From assembly GCF_003097615.1 (NCBI RefSeq), contig NZ_QCZG01000011.1:26573-90572 (forward strand): a stretch of 64,000 nucleotides of DNA, in the 5' to 3' direction. The notes under the pieces were generated by a model. That model made no database searches, was not told the DNA's origin, and worked only from the letters and a program-made list of their open reading frames with translations. Below are positions 9,223 through 19,003 of the stretch, in pieces (within the stretch, counting starts at the first letter, position 1; every line of letters begins with the position of its first letter). Both the position numbers and the translations under genes were made by a program. The stretch is from Pueribacillus theae. GTDB taxonomy: Bacteria > Bacillota > Bacilli > Bacillales > UBA6769.

Positions 9223-10230
9223 ATGAAAAGAAAGAATCAATTATTAGTTGCTTCGTTATGTTTTATGTTCGTGATGATGTTGGCTGCCTGTGGTCAATCA
9301 AACGAGGCACAAGAAACATCGTCGGCAAAACAAATAAATAAAACGGAAAATTCACAAAAATATGAACCTGTAACGATTCAAAACGGAGCTCGAACCATTG
9401 AGTTTACTGAAATGCCTAAGCGTGCTGTCACATTAAACCAACATGCAACAGAAGTTATGTTAGCACTTGGTCTTGAAAAATACATGGTTGGCACGGCTTA
9501 TCTCGATGACGACATTTTACCCGAGTATAAAGATAAGTATTCTCAAATTCCTGTCATTTCCGATGAGTATCCGTCGCAAGAAGCATTTTTGGAAGTGAAT
9601 CCCGATTTTGCTTACGCCGGTTGGAAAAGCGCCTTTCAAGAAGATGCAATTGGCACGTTCGATCAGTTGGAAAAGTTTGGTATAAAAGCGTATTTGCATC
9701 AGTCATCAAACATTGTAGGTCCCAAAAGCGAAGATGTGTATGAAGATATACGCAACATTGCACGCATCTTTCATGTGGAAGAGCGAGCGGACAAGCTGAT
9801 CAAATCGATTAACAATGAGGTGGAAAATATTCAAGATCAGATTGGATCAATTGATGAGCCCCTTCGTGTTTTTGTGTACGATAGCGGGGAGGATGCACCA
9901 GTTACGGCTACGCAAAACTTCATGACTGAGTTGATCCGTATGGCTGGAGGCAAAAATATCTTTTCTGATATCGAAAAAAACTGGGCAAATGTCACTTGGG
10001 AGGAAGTTGTAAAACGCAACCCAGAAGTCATCGTCATTATCGATTATGGGGATATACCAATTGAAAAAAAGAAACAAACCTTGCTTAACAAAACGGCTTT
10101 AGCTGATGTTGAGGCAATCCAAAAGGAACGTTTTACCGTATTGCCGCTTTCGGCTGCTGCAGAAGGAGTGCGCATTCCGATTGCTGTGGAAACACTCGCG
10201 AAATCTTTTTATCCTGATAAGTTTGAATGA
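9223..10230 (+). CDS. btuF: BtuF-like corrinoid-binding lipoprotein (copy 1)
   Basis: The product has 335 residues. A lipoprotein signal ends in MLAAC, followed by a linker and a type-III periplasmic-binding fold (ITLNQHATEVMLALGLEKYMVGTA region; C-terminal lobe after about residue 200). It sits under a cobalamin riboswitch and before FecCD-type permease and ATPase genes, so a corrinoid is the likely ligand; the fold alone would also fit iron siderophores. An intact paralogue arrangement follows, with a second, broken copy directly downstream. The Shine-Dalgarno (GAGG) is weak. Confidence 0.8.
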   Translation: MKRKNQLLVASLCFMFVMMLAACGQSNEAQETSSAKQINKTENSQKYEPVTIQNGARTIEFTEMPKRAVTLNQHATEVMLALGLEKYMVGTAYLDDDILPEYKDKYSQIPVISDEYPSQEAFLEVNPDFAYAGWKSAFQEDAIGTFDQLEKFGIKAYLHQSSNIVGPKSEDVYEDIRNIARIFHVEERADKLIKSINNEVENIQDQIGSIDEPLRVFVYDSGEDAPVTATQNFMTELIRMAGGKNIFSDIEKNWANVTWEEVVKRNPEVIVIIDYGDIPIEKKKQTLLNKTALADVEAIQKERFTVLPLSAAAEGVRIPIAVETLAKSFYPDKFE

Positions 10231-10312
10231 AACGATTTTGCTCTCTAAGATAACCAATGTTGCACAATTCGATTAAAAAATGCTGCTCATTTAGCGGGGG
10301 AGGAAACTGGGG

Positions 10313-11346
10313 ATGGATAGGAAGTATCATTTAGGAGTCGCAGCGCTATCTTTATTGATGATGATCATCCTTACTGCCTGTGGTCAATCAAGCGGAAAAA
10401 CAAATGCAACCTCATCAACATCATCAGGGGAAAACGAAGCGAAAGACTTTCAAGATTATGAACCGGTAACAATTGAAACGAAGGATCGAACCATTCAATT
10501 TAATGAAATGCCTCAAAGGGTAGTCACGTTCGACTTACATCCAGCAGAAATTATGATAGCACTAGGATTGGAAAAATACATAGTTGGCACAGTCTCACAT
10601 CCAAATCAAATTTTACCCGAGTATAGGGAGGTCTATTCCCAAATTCCTGTCATTAGCTCTGATTTGTATACGTCAACTTCCCAGGAGGCAGTCTTAGAGG
10701 CGAATCCCGATTTTGTCTATTCGGGTTGGGATAGTACCTTTCAAGAGGATAGCATAGGTACGGTGGAACAGCTAGAGGAATTAGGTATAAAAGCTTATGC
10801 ACAACAGTCGACAAACATTATAGGGCCTACCCTTGAGGATGTGTATGAGGATATCCGCAATATTGGCCGTATCTTTAAGGTAGAAGAAAGGGCGGATAAG
10901 CTAATCAAGTCACTCAACGATTCAATTGATGATGTGAAGCAAAGGATTGAAAGTCAAATTGGAGAAGAGGAGAACCCCTTCGTGTTTTTGTGTACGATAG
11001 CGGAGAAGATGCACCATTTACAGCTACGCAGACGATACTGAGTGAACTGATTAAGATGGCAGGTGGTGAAAATATATTTAGCGATATCGAAAAAAACTGG
11101 GCAACCGTTACTTGGGAAGAAGTTGTAAATCGGAATCCGGAAGTAATTGTCATTATGGACTATGGAAATATAACAGTCGAGCAAAAGAAACAAGTTCTTT
11201 TTAGCAAATCTGCTTTAGCTGATGTGGATGCGATTAAAAATAAGCGTATTGCAGTGATGCCGCTCGATCATACTTTTGAAGGCGTCCGCATGCCACTCGC
11301 TATAGAAACACTCGCGAAAGCCTTTTATCCTGAAAAGTTTGAATAA
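10313..11346 (+). pseudogene. Second btuF-like gene, frameshifted
   Basis: A tandem paralogue of the preceding gene, with its own lipobox (ILTAC) and good GGGGGAGGA site before ATG 10313. The frame is intact to about codon 220, then reads NPFVFLCTIAEK instead of the expected LRVFVYDSGEDAP. The rest of the protein continues in the next frame from about 10980 to 11346. Compared with copy 1, one C is missing from the run at 10975-10978. Everything on both sides is conserved, so the break is recent, or a sequencing error in a C run. If real, only the first copy supplies a binding protein to this importer. Confidence 0.8.
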
Positions 11347-11378
11347 AAGTCCATTTCGCCAAATGAGGTGTGCTTCCT

Positions 11379-12518
11379 ATGTTAGAAAAAATTCCATATC
11401 AAAATGGGCCAAAGGTTGGTTATAAAGAGCCTCAGATGACGAATAGCCAAAAGGGGGAAAGCCATCGAAAGACAGTTATGTTTAAGATGACTCTCATAGG
11501 TTTGACCTTATTGCTTATTCTTTCGATGCCGTTGGCGGTTATTCTCGGACCCGTTTCAATTCACTACGAAACGGTGTGGCGAATCGTGTTTTCCCAGCTT
11601 CCGGTTTTAAGCGATTGGGTGACAGTTGATTGGACGCAAGCTGAACATAATATTATTTGGGAAATTCGTTTGCCTAGAGTATTGCTTGGGGCAATCGTTG
11701 GGGCAGGGTTAGCTGTCGTAGGGGTCGCCATCCAAGCACTTGTTAAAAACTCTTTGGCAGATCCGTATATTCTTGGGGTTTCCTCTGGTGCATCAGTTGG
11801 TGCAACATTGGTCATTTTATTTGGCGCTTTCGGGTTATTTGGCCAATACGCGCTGTCAATCGCAGCCTTTTTAGGCGCGCTCCTATCTGTCATCATCGTT
11901 TTCTTTATTGCAAGAACTGGAGGAAAAATTTCAACGGTTCGTCTTTTATTATCCGGAATAGCTGTATCCGCTATTTTAAATGCGGTCACTAATTTAATTG
12001 TCATGTCTGCGCCGCGGGAAGAAGGGATTCGCAATGCCTTGTTTTGGATGATGGGGAGCCTAACCGCTGCAAAATGGGAATATTTAACGATTCCCGCACT
12101 TGCTGTATTGATTGGAATTGGCTATCTGCTTATCCAGTCACGGGCATTAAATGTGCTACTGATGGGTGAAGAAACAGCTGCAACACTTGGTATGAGCACT
12201 GATATTTTTCGTAAGGTGCTACTTGTCTTCACGGCTCTTCTAACCGGCGTGATCGTTGCAGTGAGTGGTGCGATTGGCTTTGTCGGGTTAATGATCCCGC
12301 ATATCGTTCGGCTTATCGTAGGTTCCGACCATCGCCGCGTGTTGCCTGTCAGTGCTTTGCTTGGTGCGATTTTCTTAATTTGGGCGGATGTCGCTGCCCG
12401 CCTTTTGTTTGCACCTGAGGAGATTCCGATTGGAATTATTACTGCAATCTGTGGGGGGCCATTTTTCATTTGGCTTTTACGCCGCAATACGTATTCATTT
12501 GGAGGTGATGGGCGATGA
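11379..12518 (+). CDS. btuC: BtuC-like corrinoid ABC permease
   Basis: The product has 379 residues of the FecCD family, with about nine to ten membrane segments, the signature LPRVLLGAIVGAGLAVVGVA, and the coupling region near GFVGLMIPHIVRL. ATG 11379 is preferred over GTG 11370 because AGGTG at 11366-11370 is the ribosome-binding site. The N-terminus carries an unusually long 40-residue hydrophilic leader before the first membrane helix. It overlaps the ATPase gene by 4 bases. Confidence 0.85.
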   Translation: MLEKIPYQNGPKVGYKEPQMTNSQKGESHRKTVMFKMTLIGLTLLLILSMPLAVILGPVSIHYETVWRIVFSQLPVLSDWVTVDWTQAEHNIIWEIRLPRVLLGAIVGAGLAVVGVAIQALVKNSLADPYILGVSSGASVGATLVILFGAFGLFGQYALSIAAFLGALLSVIIVFFIARTGGKISTVRLLLSGIAVSAILNAVTNLIVMSAPREEGIRNALFWMMGSLTAAKWEYLTIPALAVLIGIGYLLIQSRALNVLLMGEETAATLGMSTDIFRKVLLVFTALLTGVIVAVSGAIGFVGLMIPHIVRLIVGSDHRRVLPVSALLGAIFLIWADVAARLLFAPEEIPIGIITAICGGPFFIWLLRRNTYSFGGDGR

Positions 12519-13297
12519 ATCTTGCTGCCAAAAATGTATCGTTAACACTGAATGATAATCCAATTTTAAACAATATGGATATCCTTGTTCGAAATCAAGA
12601 ATTCGTTGGTTTATTAGGGCCAAATGGAAGCGGCAAATCAACCTTTTTGAAAAGCATCTATCGAACGATGAAACCGGATGTTGGCTGGATATCCCTAGCA
12701 AACCAAGACATCTACAAATTACCGCCGCGTAAGGTTGCTAGGCAGATGGCTGTCGTCCGTCAAGAATCTGCGATTGAATTTGATTTTTCCGTCCGGGAAA
12801 TCGTGATGATGGGGCGTTTCCCACATAAGTCGGCTTTCCAGTCGGATACAAAACAAGATGAAGAATTAGTCAATGAAACGTTAGCGCGTGTCGGAATGCA
12901 AGATTTCGCAGAACGGAGTTTCACGACCCTATCAGGGGGAGAGAAGCAGCGTGTTTTGATCGCAAGAGCCCTTGCGCAACAGGCGAAACTTCTTGTGTTG
13001 GACGAACCGACAAATCACTTGGATATCCACTCCCAATTGCAGATTATGGCGATTTTAAAAAAGTTGCGGTGTACTGTATTAACCGCTTTACACGACTTAA
13101 ACATTGCTGCCGTTTATTGTGATCGATTATATATTGTCAAATCAGGTGAGATTGTTGCGTCAGGAACGCCTGCAGAGGTACTTCAACCTCAATTGATCAA
13201 TGATGTGTTTGGTGTGGATTGCGAAGTGTCGATTCATCCTAGAACTGCAAAACCGCATATTGTATTTTTATCGGCAATTGAGAAAGAGATTAGTTAG
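12515..13297 (+). CDS. btuD: BtuD-like corrinoid ABC ATPase
   Basis: The product has 260 residues with Walker A GPNGSGKST, signature LSGGEKQR, Walker B LLVLDEPTNHLD and switch His in ALHDLN. It is the typical BtuD/FhuC/FepC type. The start overlaps the permease stop, making btuF-btuC-btuD a complete importer. A short gap then leads into cbiW, so uptake and synthesis share one riboswitch-controlled transcript. Confidence 0.88.
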   Translation: MNLAAKNVSLTLNDNPILNNMDILVRNQEFVGLLGPNGSGKSTFLKSIYRTMKPDVGWISLANQDIYKLPPRKVARQMAVVRQESAIEFDFSVREIVMMGRFPHKSAFQSDTKQDEELVNETLARVGMQDFAERSFTTLSGGEKQRVLIARALAQQAKLLVLDEPTNHLDIHSQLQIMAILKKLRCTVLTALHDLNIAAVYCDRLYIVKSGEIVASGTPAEVLQPQLINDVFGVDCEVSIHPRTAKPHIVFLSAIEKEIS

Positions 13298-13331
13298 AAT
13301 GGACTTTTGATACGTTTAGGAGGGGGATACC

Positions 13332-13715
13332 ATGGCAACATGGGATTTAGAAAAAACGAGAGCTCATATTATGATTTGTAATGGCGCGAGCTGTCTTCGT
13401 AAACATGGTGAAGAAGTAACGATAGCAATTCGGAAAGTGTTAAAGGAACAAGCACTTGATGATTATATCCATACGACGCGAACTCGGTGCAATGGACGGT
13501 GTAAAGATGCTTCTACTGTTATCGTTTATCCAGAAGGTACATGGTATCAAAATATTTTACCAGAGGATGCTGAGAAACTCGTAAATGCGATTAACCGAGG
13601 TGAACAATTGAAAGAAAAAGTAAGCCATACGTTTCGCGGTTCGGGTTTCGATCGTTACAACGATGCACCAATAGGGATTTTAAAGTCTGAAAAAGCACAA
13701 AAATCACCTTCTTAA
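13332..13715 (+). CDS. cbiW: CbiW-like [2Fe-2S] thioredoxin-fold ferredoxin
   Basis: The product has 127 residues. Cysteines in CNGASC and CNGRC match the four-Cys pattern of thioredoxin-like [2Fe-2S] ferredoxins (NuoE family), and the C-terminus is a short basic tail. B. megaterium carries a protein of this kind, cbiW, beside cbiH60 in its cobalamin operon. A role as electron donor to the redox chemistry of corrin synthesis is inferred from the position. AGGAGGGGG precedes ATG 13332. Confidence 0.75.
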   Translation: MATWDLEKTRAHIMICNGASCLRKHGEEVTIAIRKVLKEQALDDYIHTTRTRCNGRCKDASTVIVYPEGTWYQNILPEDAEKLVNAINRGEQLKEKVSHTFRGSGFDRYNDAPIGILKSEKAQKSPS

Positions 13716-13815
13716 TATACGTGGAAATGGTTGATTTGAATGTGACAAAGAAACTGTCAAGACGCTCCGAAGAAAATCTTAATTTCAAAAGATTATAAGG
13801 GGAGGATTTGTACAA

Positions 13816-15543
13816 ATGAGTGAAAAAGGAAAATTGCTAATCGTTGGGTTTGGTCCTGGTAACTTTGAACACATTACAGCCCGTGCAAAAGAAGCGATTC
13901 AAGAAAGTGATCTCATTATCGGCTACAAAACGTATGTTCAACTGATTAAAGGATTGTTGACTGATCAAGAGATCGTTAGTACTGGCATGACAGAAGAAGT
14001 ATCGCGAGCGCAAGAAGCGGTCAAACAAGCAGAGTTAGGGCGAAAAGTTGCTGTTATTTCGAGTGGAGATGCTGGTGTGTATGGGATGGCAGGCCTGATC
14101 TATGAAGTCTTAATAGCAAAAGGCTGGAAAGAAGAAACAGGAGTTGGTATCGAGATTATCCCGGGAATATCCGCGATTAATTCATGCGCTTCTTTACTTG
14201 GTGCACCGATTATGCACGACGCTTGCACGATTAGTTTAAGTGATCATCTAACCCCATGGGATGTGATTGCAAAACGTATTGAAGCTGCTGGGCAAGCTGA
14301 TTTTGTCATTGCTCTGTATAATCCGAAGAGCGGCAGGCGCACAAGGCAGATTGTAGAAGCGCAAAGGATCTTGCTAAAATACCGCTCACCAGATACACCC
14401 GTCGGCTTAGTAAAAAGCGCATATCGTGAACGCCAACATGTCGTAATGACGAATTTGCAAAGCATGCTTGATCACGATATCGGCATGTTAACAACGGTTA
14501 TTATCGGTAACTCAACGACGATGATGTATGACGGAAAAATGATCACACCGAGAGGATACCAAAGAAAATATACACTTGACTCAACTGTACAACCTCTAAA
14601 ACCGAGCCAACGATTAAAGAGAGAAGCAGAACCGTGGGCTTTAGAGCAAGATCCGGATCTTTTCAAACGGAAAAACAGGCCAAATAAAGCCGCATCCGGA
14701 GCATCAACAGCAGCGATACCGAAACAAGAGGGGGCTAACTTGCAGCCCCAAAAAACGAATACGCCTGAAAATCGATTTACAAAACAGGCCAATCAAACGT
14801 CTACTCCAAAGGAACTCGCATTAGAAGCCTTAGCAATGATTGATGGAAGTTCTGCACTTCAAATAGAACCAAATGTTGTGCGGCAGCCAATCGAATCAAT
14901 TTTTGAATTAGCTGTCAAACCAGGTGTCGCTAACAAAAAATTTACACCCGAACAAATGATAACATTAGCTGAAGTAGTTGGAGAGAAAGGTTCCATGGAA
15001 TACTCGCCTGACCATCAAATCGTCCTTCGCATTCCAACAGCAGAACCGGACGAAATTACGAAAAAACTCCAATCCGTGGGCTTTTTATTAGCTCCTGTAG
15101 GCGAGGTGCTTTCTGTCAAGGCATGTGATTTTTGTGACGGAGAAAAATATGATGCCATCCCTTATGCCGAAGAAATCGAAGAAAAGCTTGGCGGTATGAA
15201 CCTTCCAAAGAAACTAAACATTGGCATTAATGGCTGCGGGATGGCGTGCTACAAGGCAGTGATGGAGGATATCGGAATTGTGTTTAGGAAAGGGAAATTT
15301 GATTTGTTCTTAGGTGCGAAGCCTGTAGGAAGGACGGGGCATGCCGGCCAGCCAGTTGCAGAAGGAATCGAGCCTGATAAAATTGTTGATCTAATTACAC
15401 AGATTGTTGAAGAGTATAAAGAAAATGCCCATCCAAATGAAAGATTGTTTAAATACTTTAGGAGAGTAAAGGAACTTGGAGGCTTTAAGTTTATCGACAT
15501 GATGCCAAAAATTGAGATAGAGCCCGCTCCGTGCGGAGACTAA
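13816..15543 (+). CDS. cbiH: CbiH60: cobalt-factor III C17-methyltransferase with Fe-S domain
   Basis: The product has 575 residues. Residues 1-245 are a CbiH/CobJ methyltransferase (VGFGPGN near the N-terminus, GDAGVYGMAG, PGISAINSCASLLGAP). A low-complexity linker (about 255-345) leads to a C-terminal domain like the siroheme/4Fe-4S end of sulfite reductases, with Cys437, Cys440, Cys474 and Cys478 (ACDFC and NGCGMAC). B. megaterium CbiH60 has this architecture and performs the reductive ring contraction on the cobalt pathway. Its place next to cbiW suggests a redox pair. Confidence 0.92.
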   Translation: MSEKGKLLIVGFGPGNFEHITARAKEAIQESDLIIGYKTYVQLIKGLLTDQEIVSTGMTEEVSRAQEAVKQAELGRKVAVISSGDAGVYGMAGLIYEVLIAKGWKEETGVGIEIIPGISAINSCASLLGAPIMHDACTISLSDHLTPWDVIAKRIEAAGQADFVIALYNPKSGRRTRQIVEAQRILLKYRSPDTPVGLVKSAYRERQHVVMTNLQSMLDHDIGMLTTVIIGNSTTMMYDGKMITPRGYQRKYTLDSTVQPLKPSQRLKREAEPWALEQDPDLFKRKNRPNKAASGASTAAIPKQEGANLQPQKTNTPENRFTKQANQTSTPKELALEALAMIDGSSALQIEPNVVRQPIESIFELAVKPGVANKKFTPEQMITLAEVVGEKGSMEYSPDHQIVLRIPTAEPDEITKKLQSVGFLLAPVGEVLSVKACDFCDGEKYDAIPYAEEIEEKLGGMNLPKKLNIGINGCGMACYKAVMEDIGIVFRKGKFDLFLGAKPVGRTGHAGQPVAEGIEPDKIVDLITQIVEEYKENAHPNERLFKYFRRVKELGGFKFIDMMPKIEIEPAPCGD

Positions 15544-15566
15544 GAAATAAAGAAGGAGGAACACAG

Positions 15567-16427
15567 ATGAAAGCAGTGTTATTTGTAGGACATGGAAGCA
15601 GAGATGAAGAGGGAAACGAGGAAATTCGCCAGTTTGTAAAAAAAATGCAGCCAAAGTTGAGCGAGGATTTACTTATTGAAACGTGCTTTCTGGAATTCGG
15701 CAAACCTTCCATTATGGGCGGAATTGAAAATTGCATAGATAAAAAGGCATCAGATATCTATTTGATTCCAATCATTCTGTTGCCTGCGGGCCATTCCAAG
15801 ATTCACGTTCCGGCTGTCATCGATGAAGCAAAAGAAAAGTTTCCTAACGTTTCATTTACATACGGGCGGCCAATTGGCATCCACGAAAAAACGTTTGATA
15901 TTTTATCAAACCGGTTAGCAGAGGCTGGGATTGATCCAACGATGGAACATGAAGATACAGCTGTTTTGCTCATTGGCAGGGGTGGAAGCGATCCGGATGC
16001 CAATAGCGATTTATACAAGATTACAAGACTACTTTGGGAAAAATTAAAGATTAAATGGGTAGAAACGGTTTTTATGGGTGTAACCTCCCCTTCTGTCGAT
16101 GAAGGAGTCGAACGCTGCATAAAGCTCGGAGCGAAAAAAGTAGTGATGCTTCCTTACTTTTTATTTACTGGGGTTCTAATAAAACGTATGAATGACATGA
16201 AAGAACGGTATGAGTCGGAATACCCGGAAAACGAATTTATTTTAGCTGATTATTTTGGTTTCCACCCGCTCTTGCAAGATATTGTCATCGATCGAGTCGA
16301 AGAAGCATTGCAAGAAGAAGTGCGGATGAATTGTGATACGTGTCAATACCGCCTTGACGCAATGGAGCATATCGATCACCACCACCATCACGATCATGAA
16401 CACGAGCACCATCACCAGCATTCTTAA
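15567..16427 (+). CDS. cbiX: Sirohydrochlorin cobaltochelatase CbiX (long form)
   Basis: The product has 286 residues. Two CbiX halves are seen (FVGHGSRDEEGNEE at the start; LLIGRGGSDPDANSD at about 140). The C-terminus has the MNCDTC motif and a tail of about 18 residues rich in His with Asp and Glu. In B. megaterium CbiX this MxCxxC plus His-rich tail binds a 4Fe-4S cluster and metal. It inserts Co2+ into sirohydrochlorin, committing the precursor to B12. ATG 15567 follows AGGAGG; an upstream in-frame GTG lies inside cbiH60. Confidence 0.92.
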   Translation: MKAVLFVGHGSRDEEGNEEIRQFVKKMQPKLSEDLLIETCFLEFGKPSIMGGIENCIDKKASDIYLIPIILLPAGHSKIHVPAVIDEAKEKFPNVSFTYGRPIGIHEKTFDILSNRLAEAGIDPTMEHEDTAVLLIGRGGSDPDANSDLYKITRLLWEKLKIKWVETVFMGVTSPSVDEGVERCIKLGAKKVVMLPYFLFTGVLIKRMNDMKERYESEYPENEFILADYFGFHPLLQDIVIDRVEEALQEEVRMNCDTCQYRLDAMEHIDHHHHHDHEHEHHHQHS

Positions 16428-16440
16428 TGGAGGGTTTACG

Positions 16441-17226
16441 ATGATTCTTTTCTTAGCAGGAACAAGTGATGCCAGGGAACTTGCATTGTTAATGAAGGAA
16501 AATGGCTATGACTTATTGGCGACGGTAGTCACTGAAAATGCAGCCATCAGTTTACGAGAGTCTGGGCTTGAAGTACACGTTGGCAGATTAACAAGTAACG
16601 ACATGGCGGAAATCATAAGAGAGAAACAGGCTAAGGTTGTGGTAGATGCCTGCCACCCTTTTGCAGAAGAAGCTTCCAAAAATGCAAGCCAGGCAGCAAA
16701 GGATGCCAATGTCCCTTACATCCGCTATGAACGGGAAAGCCAAACCTTTCAACACGAAAAAGTAACGGCAGTCGATGGGTACGAAGAAGCGGCAGAATTA
16801 GTCAAAGAAAAAAAGGGCGTCGTCATGTTAACGACAGGCAGCAAAACGTTAGAAATTTTCACTGAAAAACTGCGGGATTGCAAAGATGTTCAGCTCGTTG
16901 CCCGTATGTTGCCGCGCAAAGACAACATGGAAAAATGCCAACAGCTCGGTGTTGAACAGAAAAATATTGTGGCGATGCAAGGGCCATTCTCAAAAGCGCT
17001 AAATAAAGCCCTTTATGAGCATTATGGGGTTACCCTTATGGTAACGAAGGAGAGCGGAAAGGTGGGGGCAGTTGATGAGAAGTTGACTGCCGCTCTTGAA
17101 ATGGGAATCGAGACAATTGTCATAAAACGGCCGAAAATCAATTATGAGACCGTCTATTCCAATTTCACTGATGTGTTAGAAGCCGTAAAGCAAGTATTTC
17201 AAAATGAAAAAATTCCAATCGAATAA
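16441..17226 (+). CDS. cbiJ: Cobalt-precorrin-6A reductase CbiJ
   Basis: The product has 261 residues, family-typical. The start ILFLAGTSDARELA is a Rossmann NADPH site, and VDACHPFAEEASKNA and TTGSKTLEIF are CbiJ/CobK signatures. It reduces the macrocycle at C18-C19. TGGAGGG precedes ATG 16441, 13 bases after cbiX. An upstream in-frame ATG at 16333 lies within the cbiX tail and is not used. Confidence 0.92.
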   Translation: MILFLAGTSDARELALLMKENGYDLLATVVTENAAISLRESGLEVHVGRLTSNDMAEIIREKQAKVVVDACHPFAEEASKNASQAAKDANVPYIRYERESQTFQHEKVTAVDGYEEAAELVKEKKGVVMLTTGSKTLEIFTEKLRDCKDVQLVARMLPRKDNMEKCQQLGVEQKNIVAMQGPFSKALNKALYEHYGVTLMVTKESGKVGAVDEKLTAALEMGIETIVIKRPKINYETVYSNFTDVLEAVKQVFQNEKIPIE

Positions 17227-17251
17227 CCCTAATTAAAAGAGGAGTGATGAA

Positions 17252-17899
17252 ATGGATTTTCAAACAGAATTTAAACCGATAACAGTTCAACCCCAGTTAA
17301 TTGAAGGGAAAAGCTTTGACATGATTAACGAGGAAATCGGTGAACATCCTTTTACAGAGGAGCAATACCCTGTTGTGCAGCGGATTATTCATGCCTCTGC
17401 TGACTTTGAACTGGGAAAAAGTGTCGTATTTCATCCAGATGCTGTTCGTGCCGGTGTTTATGCCATAAGAAAGGGAAGAAAGATCGTGGCAGATGTACAA
17501 ATGATTCAAGGAGGAATCAACAAGCCCCGAATCGAGAAATTCGGCGGGAGCGTTCACGTTTACATTTCAGATCCGGATGTCATGGAGGAAGCGAAGCGAC
17601 TAGATACAACGAGAGCGATTATCTCAATGAGAAAAGCAGTTAGAGAAATAGAAGGAGGAATTTATGCAATCGGAAATGCGCCGACAGCACTCCTTGAACT
17701 TATTCGTCTTATCAAAGAAGGCGAAGCAAAACCGGATCTTGTCGTTGGGATGCCCGTCGGTTTTGTTTCAGCAGCTGAGTCAAAAGAAGAGCTGGCTAAA
17801 CTTGATATCCCATTCATTACAAATATCGGCAGAAAAGGCGGGAGCCCCGTCACTGTTGCTGCTATAAACGCACTTTCAATCATGGCTGAACAGGTGTAA
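17252..17899 (+). CDS. cbiC: Cobalt-precorrin-8 methylmutase CbiC
   Basis: The product has 215 residues. It contains RIIHASADFELG, with the catalytic His of the CbiC/CobH family, and the C-terminal PVGFVSAAESKEEL segment followed by GRKGGSPV. It moves the methyl from C11 to C12, producing cobyrinate. GAGGAGTGA precedes ATG 17252, and the end is 3 bases before cbiD. Confidence 0.93.
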   Translation: MDFQTEFKPITVQPQLIEGKSFDMINEEIGEHPFTEEQYPVVQRIIHASADFELGKSVVFHPDAVRAGVYAIRKGRKIVADVQMIQGGINKPRIEKFGGSVHVYISDPDVMEEAKRLDTTRAIISMRKAVREIEGGIYAIGNAPTALLELIRLIKEGEAKPDLVVGMPVGFVSAAESKEELAKLDIPFITNIGRKGGSPVTVAAINALSIMAEQV

Positions 17900-17902
17900 A
17901 CA

Positions 17903-19003
17903 ATGCAAAAAGAGCCTGAAAACGTAAAGGAGTTACGGCACGGTTATACGACAGGAGCGAACGCCACAGCAGGAACAAAAGCGGCCTTGACAGCATTAAT
18001 TACAGGCGAGAAGCAAACCGAAGCCACAATTACGTTGCCAATAGGCCAAGATGTTACATTTACGTTGGAAAATTGCCACCTTCACGAAAAAAGTGCGACA
18101 GCGGAATTAATTAAAGACGGCGGCGATGATCCGGATGCAACCCATGGCGCCCTTATTCAAGTAACGGTTTCTTGGGCGGATGAACCAGGCATTCATTTGG
18201 ACGGAGGAAAAGGCGTCGGGCGCGTGACGAAAGAAGGGCTTCCGATTCCGGTTGGGGAAGCAGCGATCAATCCTGTACCGAGAAAAATGATCAAGGAAGT
18301 TGCCCAAGAAGTGCTGATGGAATATGGGATTACCCGCGGTGTAAAAATTATTGTTTCCGTTCCGGATGGAGAAGAAATCGCCAAAAAAACATTAAACGGG
18401 AGATTAGGCATTATTGGCGGCATTTCCATATTGGGGACACGCGGGATTGTTGTTCCTTTTTCTCATGCATCCTATAAAGCAAGTATTGCCCAAGCGTTAA
18501 GTGTTGCACGGGCAGCAGGCATTGATCATGTCGTGATTACGACAGGTGGGCGAAGTGAAAAATATGGAATGAAGCAATACCCTGATTTGCCTATAGAATC
18601 TTTCATTGAAATGGGTGATTTTATCGGTTTTACGTTGAAACTTTGTAAAAACAAAGGAATGAAAAAGGTTTCCATGGTTGGCATGATGGGGAAATTTTCC
18701 AAAATTGCCCAAGGTGTCATGATGGTCCATGCGAGAAGATCTTCAATCGATTTTAATTTTCTTGCAGAAGTGGCAGAGGAATCTGGAGCGGATGAAGCCT
18801 TGCTTCAAAAAATCAGAGAAGCCAATACAGCCTCCCAAGTCGGTGATATGATGCTTGAAAATGGGCATACACAATTTTTTGAACGGATTTGCCAATATTG
18901 CAACGCGGCTGCCTTGAAGGAGGTGCGCGGCGGTTTGGAGATTGAAACATCTCTTTATACGTTAAAAGGCAAGTTTTTAGGAAAGGCAGGAACGTCTTCA
19001 TGA
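17903..19003 (+). CDS. cbiD: Cobalt-precorrin-5B C1-methyltransferase CbiD
   Basis: The product has 366 residues. The CbiD start [19 protein letters not shown] and the middle [13 protein letters not shown] segment are diagnostic. It methylates C1 using S-adenosylmethionine, a step specific to the anaerobic route. Its TGA overlaps the ATG of cbiET (19000-19003), so the genes are coupled. Confidence 0.93.
   Translation: MQKEPENVKELRHGYTTGANATAGTKAALTALITGEKQTEATITLPIGQDVTFTLENCHLHEKSATAELIKDGGDDPDATHGALIQVTVSWADEPGIHLDGGKGVGRVTKEGLPIPVGEAAINPVPRKMIKEVAQEVLMEYGITRGVKIIVSVPDGEEIAKKTLNGRLGIIGGISILGTRGIVVPFSHASYKASIAQALSVARAAGIDHVVITTGGRSEKYGMKQYPDLPIESFIEMGDFIGFTLKLCKNKGMKKVSMVGMMGKFSKIAQGVMMVHARRSSIDFNFLAEVAEESGADEALLQKIREANTASQVGDMMLENGHTQFFERICQYCNAAALKEVRGGLEIETSLYTLKGKFLGKAGTSS

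Noticed and set aside
16374..16427. His/Asp codon repeats (CAC/CAT) at the cbiX end as a tandem repeat or phase-variable tract
   Set aside because: It encodes the known His-rich tail of CbiX and the codons are mixed.
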